This document shows, one piece after another, positions 9,206 through 20,529 of a DNA stretch of 31,230 nt. Source of the DNA: Brachionus plicatilis (lineage: Eukaryota; Rotifera; Eurotatoria; Ploima; Brachionidae). Positions within the stretch are counted from its first letter, which is position 1. Each line of letters starts with the position of its first letter. The position numbers and the translations under genes are program-made. The stretch covers positions 789,878 through 821,107 of the forward strand of contig QEOQ01000123.1 of assembly GCA_010279815.1 (NCBI GenBank), read 5' to 3'. The notes under the pieces were generated by a model. That model was not told the DNA's origin. It searched no databases and worked only from the letters and a program-made list of their open reading frames with translations.

Positions 9206-12200
9206 TTAAGATTTTGTTTGATCATATTCTTCTGGATACATTAGAGGTAATAACACTTCCAACACGCTGTAAACGAAGTGCCTTAGAGAAATTTTTTTTT
9301 AAATTTTGAAAAATGATTAAGTCGGCACACTAACTTGTTCAAGATTTCATGTTTTAAGCAATTAATGAAAACGCTAATTGAATAATCAAGTCTTTTGCCA
9401 AAAATTTTTTTTATTAAATCTAAAAATAAAATTTAGATTTTTTTACCTAAAAAATCTTTTATAGACAGTCTCAAAAATATTTTTTCTTAATTTAAGTGTT
9501 TGGAAAGTACGAAGTTAAAAGTAGCAAATTTTAAAATTCTTTCCAAAATTTCTAATATTTCATTGCTATTTAGTTTACTCTTAAAATTTTTTGATTGTGT
9601 AAAAAAGTCATTGAAAAAATTTTAGAAATAATTTTCAGAAATTGAAATTGAAAAAGAATTAAAAGCAATATAATCATCTAGCGTTTAAAATTGAAATTAT
9701 GGGCCTATATTTATGATTCCTTATAATAAAGATTAATTAAGGAGAAAAACTTAATGAACTTTGAATGAAAATTGAATAAAAGATCTATGACTTAATAAAA
9801 ATAACATCTTGAAAAGAAGATTAAGTTAATTTTAAAAAACCATTTTTCTGAACTCATCTTATGGTAGAAAATTTTTTGAATAAATCGAATAAAATATCTA
9901 ATTTTTTTGATAAAAATATTCAGACTGTTATTAAAGATTTTAATGATGTTAACAAAAAAAATAAATTTACCAGGAATTTTTTTTTGCAATAAAGTCTCTA
10001 TAAAAATTTGATAATCTGGATCATTATATTTAGCTTGTTGTGGTTTAGCGAATAGAGTACTCTCTAAATTTTGAAAATAAAAAGTCAAGTTTTCGTAAGA
10101 CATCAATTTGTTTAGTAGATCCTCGAAAAATCTTTTTTATGAAAATTTTAAAATTAATTAATTTTTTATCATTTATTTACCTTTCAGCATAAAACTCACA
10201 AACTGTGCATTCAATCAATTTATAGATATTTTTATGATTAAACCAGAAATTGGCTGGTAAATTGTTCACTAAAGAAGCTGAAAGCATTAATTTGTTGAAT
10301 ATCTCTAACAAATTTTTGCTAAAGCTTATTTCGTTTAACGAATTTGTTTCATTTAAATTTTCTTTTAAAAATTTTTATTTTAATTTTTACAAAAAAAAAT
10401 AATTACCGCTTTTAAAAATATTTTCGTAAAGAATGCTGGTTTCTTTCAGCAAAACACTTAATTGACCACGAAATTTTGTAAAAGTGTCCTTAGAATTTAA
10501 AGTTATATCAAAAACATTAGATGTTTTTTTTTACTTCTTTGGTATATTCAAATGAATTAGGTAAAATATTTGCAAAATTAACTATCGGATCAAGTTTTGA
10601 TGAATTTCGATCAAACAAAGTTTCACTCACAGATTTGAAAATTGACTTTTAAAATTTATAAATCAAAAAAAAAACGAAATAAAATTGTAAAAATTTTACC
10701 GAATTTTGATTTTCTTTTATATTTTCATTATTTGAGTTGAGACCCAAAAAATTGATAAAATCTTTTGACTGACAAATCTCAGTCAAACAAATTAAGCTCT
10801 ATTTGAAATAAATGAATAAAGTAAAAATTTAAACATAGCCAGATATTACATTCAAATATGTATTAAGCTTGATTCGTCTTTTTTCTACAATTTCAAATTC
10901 CATATTTCCAATAGGGGAGTTAAATTTAGAAGGACCCTTGAAATTTTTTAAATGAAACTGTTCATCTAAACTTTTCTGAAGTGACACAAATTCTTTGTAT
11001 CTTCTCTTAATTTGCTTGGTTATTATTTCTGTATTGTCGTTGCCAGAATCTTTATTTAAGTCCGAAGATGATGATGAAAATTTATAGTCAAACTTGATTT
11101 TGAAAAAATCAGCCCCAACTGTTTAAAGCCTTTATAGAAATTTACCTGTATCAAATAATTAGTAAACTCTTTTCCTGTTTTGGACTCTTTGCCTATCTCA
11201 GAACCGGTGATTCCAATGTTAAAAATTTCCAAAAACAGATTGCTTGCAGTCTCGTCCATGGTGGTGTAAATGGGATTTTTCATTGATAGTTGTGGTTTTT
11301 GGGCTGCTTTTAGCTGGTTTTCGAGCTCATTTTTTAAACCAATTTCTTCAGATAAGTCAACCGACTCAATGTCGTCATCTGATCCAGAGTAAAATATTTC
11401 TTGTGGTTGCACTTCGACTTCTGCTCTAGCTGCATACGTTTTTTCTCTGTCCAAAGCACAGCAAATGGCAAAGTACAAAAATTGAGGTTTGCTAACAAGA
11501 TCTACAATTTTTTGGACGCAATTTTTTCCGATTAGTTGCATGAACAACTCTTCCAAAAACTGATTGTTTACATCCAGAATATTTCCAGATTTTCTCAAAA
11601 CTAGGAGCACAAATTTTTTGATGAAAATTTTTTCCGATTCTGGAGAAAATCTGAGCGCTGGGTGAAGTTTTTCAATTGGAACACCAACTTTGGATAGCTC
11701 ACAATTGATGCCAAAATTGATAAAATTTTTGTTCAAAATCAGGATTAATTTGGAAAATAGATCTATCTTATTTAAATGAATAAAACGATCTATTAGGTCT
11801 TTAAAAATTAGCTGAAGTTGAAGCTTTGACTCCGAGATAAATTGACCATCATTGCTTATGTAAGCAAAATACCATGTTTCAATGAAATTTTCCGATATTT
11901 TATCGACAAAAGAATCAATTTGTTTCATTAGATTTTCGTGTGTTTTTCCATTTTTATCCGCTGAATCTTGGTTCGAAACCTCGAAAATTGTCTCCAATTT
12001 TTTGTGTCTATTGAGCTTATATTTTAGCAATTTAGAGAATATTTGGTAAATTTGCTCATTTTTGAATAAAAAATTGTACAAATTAAATTGAAGTTGGGTG
12101 ACATTTGATGGCTTATTGCATTGTTTCAAATCAATAAGCTGTACAAACGAATTGAAAAATTTATAGCTTAGATTACACAAGAGAATCGATGTAATTAGAA

Positions 12201-12315
12201 TTGAGAATAATTTATAACTTTTAACAAATAAATAAGCCAAAATTAAAGATGCAAAATTAACGATTATTATAAACTTTATTTTAAAATTTAATGGTTTGTT
12301 TTGAAACCAATTCAT
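9206..12315 (-). CDS. SNX19: SNX19-like sorting nexin (PXA, PX and nexin-C domains)
   Basis: Exons in transcript order: 12315-11146, 11092-10850, 10798-10700, 10645-10535, 10488-10407, 10361-10181, 10131-9971, 9897-9858, 9391-9335, 9281-9206; total 739 aa. Residues 11-50 are hydrophobic (membrane anchor). PXA is about 130-290 (ETWY, LHPALRFSPESE). PX is about 357-500 (FTNYLIQ, then KRRYKEFVSLQKSLDE and GNMEFEIVEKRR). The nexin-C domain ends LNKHFVYSVLEVLLP. No RGS domain is seen, as in SNX19 rather than SNX13/14/25. Family members sit at ER-endolysosome contacts. Human SNX19 (992 aa) is longer. Exon 8 ends ATAAG|ATGAGT, so its intron begins with AT, not GT; all other introns are GT-AG. Without that splice a TGA follows at once. 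The domain assignment is secure; exon 8 is supported by phase and by homology to the PDIL block. Confidence 0.88.
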
Positions 12316-12834
12316 CCTAAAATTAGTTAATTTAAGACAACAACAACAAAATGTTCAATCTGAACCCAGTTAAAAGATTCTCGTATAAAATAAAAGCATT
12401 TGAGATAATTATGATTTTATTAAATTATTTAAATAATAAAAATTTCGATAAAATACATGATCTCATGCTAATTTTAATTTGAAAAAAAAAAATCTTATTT
12501 CTTTTAGATAACAAATAAAACTCATTTGCTTTAGATTTTTTAAAATAAGATAATTTCAAACTATTTTATTTGAAATGATAATTTAACAATATCAAAAAAT
12601 AAAAAATAATTAATTCGCATATTTGCAAACATCTCTTCAAGCCATGTTCTAAAAATTTTCGTAAAAATTTCACTATTACCACTGGGAAGGTTTAAATTTA
12701 GGATGCTTTTTTTTAATCATTGACTTTTGAAGGATCATCCGGCTTTTACACTTGAGTTGGTAAAAAAAATAAAGCTTATTTACACAATAATTTTAATTTT
12801 GCGACTAATGGCTAAATTCAATTGCGAACAGGGA
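12316..12834. other. Spacer between the SNX19-like gene and the 3' end of the ORP gene
   Basis: Both neighbours are on the minus strand. Just upstream of the SNX19 start codon, on the minus strand, a T-rich stretch, a TTAACTAAT branch-point-like sequence and TTTTAG end one base before the ATG. This suggests a 5'UTR intron or trans-splice acceptor at 12317-12318. The remainder holds no recognisable gene; an open plus-strand frame here is antisense to the ORP tail and not coding-like. Confidence 0.45.
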
Positions 12835-15800
12835 CTACCAAAGATTTGGAAAAATTTGCTTCATGCTTTTAAATCCTTGATTTTCCCGTTTTGTCCAATA
12901 TTGTTCATTAAAAATCCATTCTTTTTCTTCGTTAGTACTTGTTTTGAGGCTATCTTTGCTTAACCTGAACCACAATGGCTGATGAAATTCACCCTTAGCT
13001 TCCATTTCTTTTCGCCTAGTGCGCTGTTTTTCTTCAATTCGGTGTTTTTCACATTCGGCGCGCTCCACGTCCCCGTTTTCGAGATTTCTTTGATCTGGTC
13101 TGAATCGGGTATCGGTAGGAGGCAAATCACTTTTGATATCATCGGTTATTTCATTTAACTCCATGGCAAAGCGAGTAAATCCATAATACATATTAAAGTC
13201 CTCGGGCATTGCACCCATTCTCCAAATTGTTTTTGCAGTATTATCCATGCCACACAAAAACGATTCATGCCATTGACCAAATATTTTGCGCTTGACCACA
13301 TTATCTTCAAAAACCTCACCGTAAAATTCATTTTTCTGACTCGAATTACTTGACTTGGAAAAGCAAAAAAATTATCACAAAATATTTTGAAAAATTTTAA
13401 AATTACTTTTGGAAAATTAATTGTACAGGATATGCCATTTGTACACCTGATTGTAATCTCGCCATATTGCTCTATTTTTCGTGATGCTCCCATCACATTA
13501 TGGACATACATGACAATTTTGTTCCATTGATAAGTCTCATTGAATCTTTATTTTAAAATAAGAATTTTTAGCGAACATTCAATTGATAGGATTTTTTCAT
13601 AGAAAATTTTTAATGGATTAAATAAAGAACAAAATAACTAATTGGAAAATTTATCAGAGAATTTTTTTTTCAGAATAATTATCTCTTTTATTTTTGTTGG
13701 ACAATAAACCGAAAAAAAATGTTTAAAATTTTCCAAAATTCTACAAAAATGAAAATTGTAACTGTAAAAAAATAATAAATCTATAAATTTTTTGTTTATT
13801 AATCTTGCTAAATCCAATTTTTTATAATATTTATCTATATAATTTTTTCTAATTTTTGTAATAAAGTTATTTCATAATTTCACTGGAGTGAAGAATTGGT
13901 TAGAAAAATACTCAATTTTTTTTTTTCAATAAAAAAATATTCAATTTTATTGAATTATTTATTGAATAAGACAATGAGAGTGATTGTAAAAAAAAAATTA
14001 AATTGATTGACAAATTTTTTTTTTGAATAAAAGGTGAATAAATCTCAATGCTAAGTAAAAAAAACAAAATAAAATTGAATCATGTAGATAGGAGAATAAA
14101 AAATTGAAAAAAAACGAAACCGATCTGAAGGAGCTTTAGCTCGGCACAGATAAAACAAATAAATAATAAAACCGAATAAAAGCATAAAAATTGAATTAAC
14201 AAAAAGTTGAGTAAATCAGTGAGATTTTTAATCAATTAATTTGTGTTCGAACTCTTTTAACATTTCGGATCTGATCCATTTTTTAAAGAAACTTTTTAGG
14301 GTTCTGAAAATTTCAATATTTATGTTTTCAAGTTTCAATAGGCGGTGATAGTTTTATTTAAGCCTTTATGTTCTTATCGCTTCAGTGCAAATAGTGCAGA
14401 CATTCATTAAAAGTAGTGTTGTGAGTCGACTATAAATTTGAAAAGTCGACTAAAAATTGACTAATTTAATATTATAGTCGACTAAAGTCGACTTTTATTT
14501 CGACTGCAAAAGAAAAAGAAAAGACACTTTCTTTGATAAAATAAAATAATTCACGTGATAATATATTTTGTTTTCATTCATTTTAAGCCCTTAGTTTCAT
14601 TTTCTTTAATATTTGCACTTTAGTTTCTAATATTCATTTAAAAAAAAACTGAAAAAAATTAAAATGTCTTCAAAGCAAAAAACTATTACTATTAGGTTGT
14701 TAATTATTAGTTAAATATTTGACCGTTTTATATGAACTTTTTATGGACTATGAAAATTTTAAATTTATTTTTTTCAAATTTATACATAATTAAAACATAA
14801 TTGAATAAATAGTTTTTGTATAAAAAAAAACATTTAATGAGAATATGTTCGACTAAGTTGACTTTAGTCGATTTTTAAGGCTATTAGTCGAAAATTCGAC
14901 TAGTCGAAAAAAAAGTCGACTTTGGTCCAGTCGACTCACAACACTAATTAAAATATGAATTAAGGCTTATCAAGGTAAAATCAGAAAAGCAAAAAATAAA
15001 GAATTTGATTGTATTCAATTTTTTCATTTTTGAATTTTTTGAATTTAATTTTCAATACAAAAAAAAAATTGAATAGAAAAATTTTTCATTGAATACCTTT
15101 TTTAACTAATTCAATTTTTTTTAACTCACGTGAAAACTGCACCCCAGTCATAATTTCTATAAGTATTTATTGCATGAAATATTTTTCTAATAAAATGTAT
15201 TTCTGAAATGTGAGTTTTTTTTTATTTTATTAATTTTTTATAAACTAATTTTTGTACGTATTTTTACATCGAATTATTTAGAGCTTTTTTTATAACTTAC
15301 TTTGGCAAAGTAACTCTAGTGTATCCTTCTGGATGAACTTCCATTGATTTACCCCAAAATTTTATTTTAGCATGAAAAACTTGTTCGTGAATGAAATTTT
15401 TTGACTGGCAATTGCAAGACGATATTGGTGGATGATGACTAACCTGTTCAGCTACGTACTTCCATCCTTTATCAGGTCTAATTAACTCGTATGTTTCGCC
15501 AAGAACTGGATTGAAGTTTTTGGCCCCGTTGCGGTAATATGATGAAGAATAGCCTGAAATAACAAAAGCTGCAATATAAATCATTCTGTCATACGGGTCT
15601 GAAAGACCGCTTGCTGTATCCAACAGGTCACTATATTCGAGCTCTTCAGACAATCTCTGATTAAAATTTAATTTTTTTTAGTTTATTTTCAGAATAATTA
15701 AAGTTTTTTCAATTAAATTACTTGAAGAATGCTCAATGGTTCATTAAGAATGACTGGAAGAGATATTTTAGACAAGTCTTTGCCAATTGCTTTTCTTAAA

Positions 15801-18800
15801 ATGCCCCAAACACTAACGTTAGATGCATCAGGGGCTGTTGCTGGAAGTTTTCGACGCCTTGTCATCATCTTTTGAGTCTGAAGCTCTTCTTTAAAAAAAT
15901 AAAAAAAATGAATAAAAATTGAACTTTTTAATCTTATTTAAAAAAATTGACAATTATCTAATTAAAATTAACATTCCTCGGATGCATCAAGCAAAATTGA
16001 ACTTATTACATAAGTACACAGAATATTTAATACAAACATGATTTGATAAAAAATTTAGGGCTGTTAATTTTTAACAATAAACATATAAAGTTGAACGATT
16101 TAATCTATTATTTTTAAATTTCATGATTAATTATCATTAAAATTTAATTTATAGTTTTAAATTTTACCGAAAATTTTATATGCATAATTTTTAAATAAAA
16201 AAAATGGTCCCCAATCTGAATAAAATTGATGGTTAAACTTATAATGAATTTTACTAATTAGACATAAAAATTATAATATCTAATATAAAGATAAGGGTTT
16301 AAAATATTTTAAATTTCTTATTTTAAACTGATTCATCTGTCATTTGAATTTATTAGAGAAAAAAATTATTAACAACCCCTAATCAAGCTCATATTAAAAA
16401 CATATGCTAATTTTTTAAATACCTTCACTTGGATCATATGAAACATCTCGATTTAAGTCAACTAAGAAAAAATTACTAATAAAAATATTGTTTATGTCAT
16501 TTGAAAAAAAAAATTGATAGAGTTAACAAAAAAACAGCTAAATACTATAAACCAACCTGGAACAATTGGATGTTGACCTGATTTGACAATTTCCGCTGCT
16601 TCTTGGTCACTCTCTTGGTCAGAATCGTCATCCGACTCACTCTCGGATGTAAGATACTCAATAGCATCATAAAATTGCTGCGAGTCTTGAAGTGACACTG
16701 TTGACATGACGGATTCAGACCTCTGAGATCTAAATGATGATTTATTCATCTTCATTTAAAAAAATAAAATTTTAATTAATAAAATTAAATAGAAAAAAAT
16801 TACATTAGAATTATCTGTCAAAAGATTCTGTTTTTTAAGAAGTAATTGCTGGTAAATAAAAATCATTTGGTCATGGACTTAAGAAATTTTTTTATTTATC
16901 TAAATTTTTTGGCAACTTGCAGTCAATGATCAAATTTAAATTATCATTCTCAAAAATTATCATTACAAGAAGGTTTTTAAGTAATTTTTGGTTTTAAATA
17001 TAAATACAGATTATAAAAGTAAACATTCAATGTTAAATTGAATTTTTTATTGCTGCAAAACTCTGCAGAAATTTAATGAATACTTTGGTACAGTGTGGCA
17101 TGTTTTGCTTTACTTGAAAATGTGTCTCTGAATTTTATTTTCTAATTAAAAATCTTCTTTTTAAGATAATTTATGAACATGACCATGAAAATTTGATCAT
17201 CAATTTGATTTAGAAAATTACTTGATTTTGCATCTTGATAAAAATTTTTTCTAAATAAATTTTCATCATTTGAAATTGAATTAGACGATTGATTTGTTTG
17301 AGACGAACAAATAGTTCCAGTTGAATTTATACTAATTGATGGCGGTACAGTCAAAACCATGGCTAAATTTGAAACGGTACTTGGACTTGAATTTAGGGAA
17401 CTTAATGTATTACCATTTGAATTTGTGGTCAACACAGCACTTTCATTGTTTATCAAATTTGGATTCGATTTGCTTGAGTGAATCTTTGGATTTGCATTCA
17501 TCATTTGAATGAAATCTGCACTCTTTTAACAAAATATTAATTAAAAAAAAATTTAAATTTTATATGGCTAGTTAGGCATAATATCTTAAGAGAAAAAAAT
17601 TGTTCAAATGCGTACTACTGACGATTGATGGGCTTGATGATGAGGAATAAACGCGCTCGCTTGTCCAGATAAATTGCTTATTTGGTTATTAGAAGAATTT
17701 ATTGTGTTTGCTGATGATGATGATGACAAAGTGCATAAGTATAAAGAGCCTAACACTTTTGACAAATTCATCAAATTTTCCTCGACTTGTTTAAAACTAT
17801 TGTCCAACTGATAGTCATCAATAACTGAATAGTTTTTTTGTTTGTTTTTAACTTCGTGATCTATTTTTAAGTTTATTTGCAAATTTCTCCTGGCCAAGTC
17901 CTCAGACCTTATTATTTTATTGCAAAATTAAAAAAAAAAACTAAGTTTAATTAATATACGTTTGATTTTTTGGGAAATTGACTAAATTTGATGAGTTTTG
18001 AATCTTCATATTGCTTGATGATAAATCTGATTTACGATTATTTGATGGGGTAAGTTGTGTCGAGTTATTGATCAGGAAACTGCTATTCCGGTTATTATTC
18101 TGGAAAAGTTTGAATTGATAATAAAGTCTATGTTGCCTTAATAGTTCTAGCCATGTTTCGAATTCAGATTGAGTTTTTGCCTAATTTTAGCTAAAATTAA
18201 TAAAATTTTATAAACAAACTTGACAATACCTTTAACTGGCAAACCACTGCGCTCGAATTAGTGCTTGAGTCAATCAAAATTCTTCGTTTACTGGAAATAT
18301 AGGACACAATGGACATGTATGCATTCAGCACTCCATGGGGTTTATCTTTGTGCTTTGTCAACTTAAAATTTTAATTAAATATTACATCCGTACAAAAGTA
18401 AAAATAACTTCCCTTTAAAATATGCACCCGTATATTTATATTTTTAATACTTTTTACCTTGGCATATATTATTTTTAAATCTTAGTGGAACCAATTTATT
18501 CTTCAACTTAGGAATTTTTTCTCTAAAAAATTTCAAGAGCTTTGTCAAAACTTTAAATCTACCTTTAAATAACTAAATAAGAAAGAAATGTATGTGCGTA
18601 AATTATTGAAATTTGTAGCCAAAATAAATACTAACTATTGATTAATTAAATATGAGAAACTAGGGGATGCTATTTTAAAATTAATTAAAAGCATAATTAA
18701 AAATTGTTGTCAAAAAATGTAAATTTTAAGAAAATAATACAAATTTGAAGGAAAATATTCAACATTTATATTTTGACATAATAATTGTAGAAAATATGAT

Positions 18801-20529
18801 TAATAAAAAAAACATTTTAAAATAGGAATATTTAACTTTAAAAAAATTAAATTTCTCAATTCTAAAAAATACCGAAAGAAAAATAATTGATTTAAAATTG
18901 ATGATAGTTTTATTTTACAATATTATTTAACACAATTAAATGTTCAATAAAATTATTATTATTAAACTGTTAATATATTTTTGGAGTTATATTTTCACGA
19001 CTGGTAATTAATCTACCATACCGTCACTTTTCATATTCGTAAAAGAAATTTCACGACCAAAAGTTCATGAGACCCAAATGCTGTAGCCTCATGACTCAAA
19101 AACGACTTTAGAGTAGGCAATATATACCATCTCACCAATGATAAAAACATTCTTAACATACACCGTTTGCTCTAAAGATGTGTTTTAAGCCTTCAGTCCG
19201 GATTAATATCAAGTTTTCAAAGGTTAATGCGGCATTAAAGCTTGAGATTTTTAAAAAAAAATTAAAAATAAAAAACAGTTCGTTCAATTTTTATTTGTAT
19301 TCAACTCATAGCTCTGGACCAAATTTAAAATTGAAAAAATAATTTTTATTTTTCACAAAAAATTCAAGCTTTAATGTTGCATCAACCTTAAAAAACTTGT
19401 ATTAATGCGGACTTAAGGCTTAAAACACATCTTTCGGACATACGGTGTAAGTTTAGAATGTTTTAACATTGGCGAGATGGTATTTATTGTCTGCGCCTTT
19501 TGAGTCATCAGGCTCCTAAATCGAACAACGTAATATTGTTAAAAGAATAAATTCTGTCAAAATTCTTTAAAAGCCTCTAAGTTAATTAATTTATTCCTTA
19601 AAAAATTGATTAAAAATTAATTATTTATCTATTTTTTTTAAGATTCAAATTGTAGATTAAAAAAATTTTTAAGTCTATTTAATTTTGAAATTTGACATCC
19701 TTGAAAAAATTAACTTTTAATTTAAAAAAGCTAATTTCTTTGTAAGAGTGTAGATTTTTACAAAATATTAACAAAATTTACATCTGTTTTTGATTTTCCA
19801 TAAGTTAAAATTCCATCAGCAAGAATAAAGTAGCGTTTGTGCCAACCTTTCATGGGCCAGTTGCGACGCTTTAATAAAATTCCCTCATGGTTTTTCGGCT
19901 TTGAAATAACCGCGTTCGTATCTCGGTAGCTTTCGAGCAACTCAACGGCACGCTTCTAAATTAAAAAAATTAATTAAAATTGTTCAATTTTTCTCAACTA
20001 CCTTTGATTTTTTTGTTGCATTAAAGTTCTGGTTATAATTTATGTTTTGTTGAGCAACGCTTAGATTTTGTACTTCATCCATATCCTCATTTTCATCGTC
20101 ACCACTTGACGGTCCCGAAGATGAAATTTCCTAAAAAAAATTACTTATAAAATCAATAAACAAATATATTCAGATCTTGTTATCTATAAATTTAATTCCA
20201 AACTCAAGAAGCAAAACCTCGTAAATTTTTTTCATAAAACATTACTGATTTAAAGATTTTTTTCTAATCATCTTTTAGAATCTGAAATGATTTACGTTTC
20301 TATGAAAAAAAAATTATTTGCTGCTTGATGAGCTAGGTTTCATTCCTCTGTTCTAAGTATACCCTAAGCTGTAGCATTTTCTGAAAAAAAAAAGTATTTT
20401 TTAATTAAAAAACTGTTGAAAATTTGATGAATTTTTGGAATTGAGTAAAACTTTAGGGCTGAAATTTACTTGTTGTCTTGCGATGTACATTTTCTGCTTC
20501 TCTTCTAAATCATCTGATGCATTTGCCAT
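12835..20529 (-). CDS. OSBPL3/6/7: Oxysterol-binding protein-related protein, ORP3/6/7 type (PH, FFAT-like, ORD)
   Basis: Exons in transcript order: 20529-20470, 20130-20002, 19955-19782, 18361-18230, 18180-17960, 17907-17619, 17522-17222, 16877-16804, 16749-16557, 16461-16423, 15888-15722, 15656-15301, 13545-13407, 13353-12835; 930 aa in frame. Human ORP6 has about 934. PH domain is about 84-190 (GILLKRRNWPMKGWHKRYF, then FETWLELLRQHRLY). A Ser/Asn-rich, poorly conserved linker follows. An FFAT-like motif QFYDAIE is at 485-491, before an acidic run. The ORD carries the family signature EQVSHHPPIS at 663-672, GKWHE-like GQWHE, YYGFTRFAMELNE and LPPTDTRFRPDQR. Such proteins move sterols or phosphoinositide-linked lipids at ER-membrane contacts through VAP binding. 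Two long introns (18362-19781 and 13546-15300) carry inverted-repeat elements. The subfamily is clear; the exact paralogue is not. Confidence 0.92.
14110..14172 (+). repeat. Possible LINE/SINE 3' tail in an ORP intron
   Basis: A hairpin-like GAGCTTTAGCTC is followed by GGCACAGATAAAACAAATAA and more (AATAA)-type repeats. This resembles the minus-strand signal at 3466-3515. No coding sequence is attached. Weak, pattern-based call. Confidence 0.25.
14414..14946. mobile_element. hAT-like MITE with CGACT subterminal repeats, in an ORP intron
   Basis: The left end TAGTGTTGTGAGTCGACT and right end AGTCGACTCACAACACTA are perfect inverted copies. Flanking 8-bp direct repeats ATTAAAAG (14406-14413) and ATTAAAAT (14947-14954) match at 7 of 8 bases, the hAT target size. 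Both ends contain clusters of AGTCGACT, AGTCGA or TCGACT, at least five per side within about 100 bp, like the subterminal repeats that hAT transposases bind. The 533-bp body is A/T-rich, with no transposase frame. It lies in the 1755-bp intron before the penultimate coding exon. Confidence 0.88.
19083..19518. mobile_element. Foldback element with about 180-bp arms, in ORP intron 3
   Basis: The left arm (about 19083-19262) and right arm (about 19345-19518) are reverse complements with scattered mismatches and small indels. Shared blocks include AAGATGTGTTTTAAGCCTT, ATGACTCAAAA, ACCATCTC(A/G)CCAATG, ACACCGT and ATTAAAGCTTGA. The loop is about 80 bases. Because it is in an intron, the pre-mRNA would carry a long hairpin. 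No target duplication could be fixed. It has no coding capacity. Confidence 0.85.
20363..20380 (-). other. Possible 18-nt alternative microexon of the ORP gene
   Basis: Inside intron 1, on the minus strand, a run of T followed by CAG precedes AAAATGCTACAGCTTAGG, which is followed by GTATAC. Included, it would add six residues (KMLQLR) in phase 0 between exons 1 and 2, both of which also meet in phase 0. It is not needed for the model and has no homology support. Confidence 0.25.

Noticed and set aside
9447..9485. 39-nt candidate exon (acceptor AAG, donor AGGTAAAA) in the SNX19-like gene
   Set aside because: It is phase-compatible, but inserting it lengthens the PDIL-to-LNKHFVY spacing beyond that of the family, so it was left out.
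10488..10534. Apparent +1 frameshift at a run of nine A in the SNX19-like gene
   Set aside because: A 46-bp GT-AG intron in phase 0 at both ends (10489-10534) explains the break and fits the intron size seen throughout.
11244..11429. 61-codon plus-strand open frame
   Set aside because: Shadow antisense to SNX19 exon 1.
12727..12963. 78-codon plus-strand open frame
   Set aside because: It is antisense to the last exon of the ORP gene and its composition is not protein-like.
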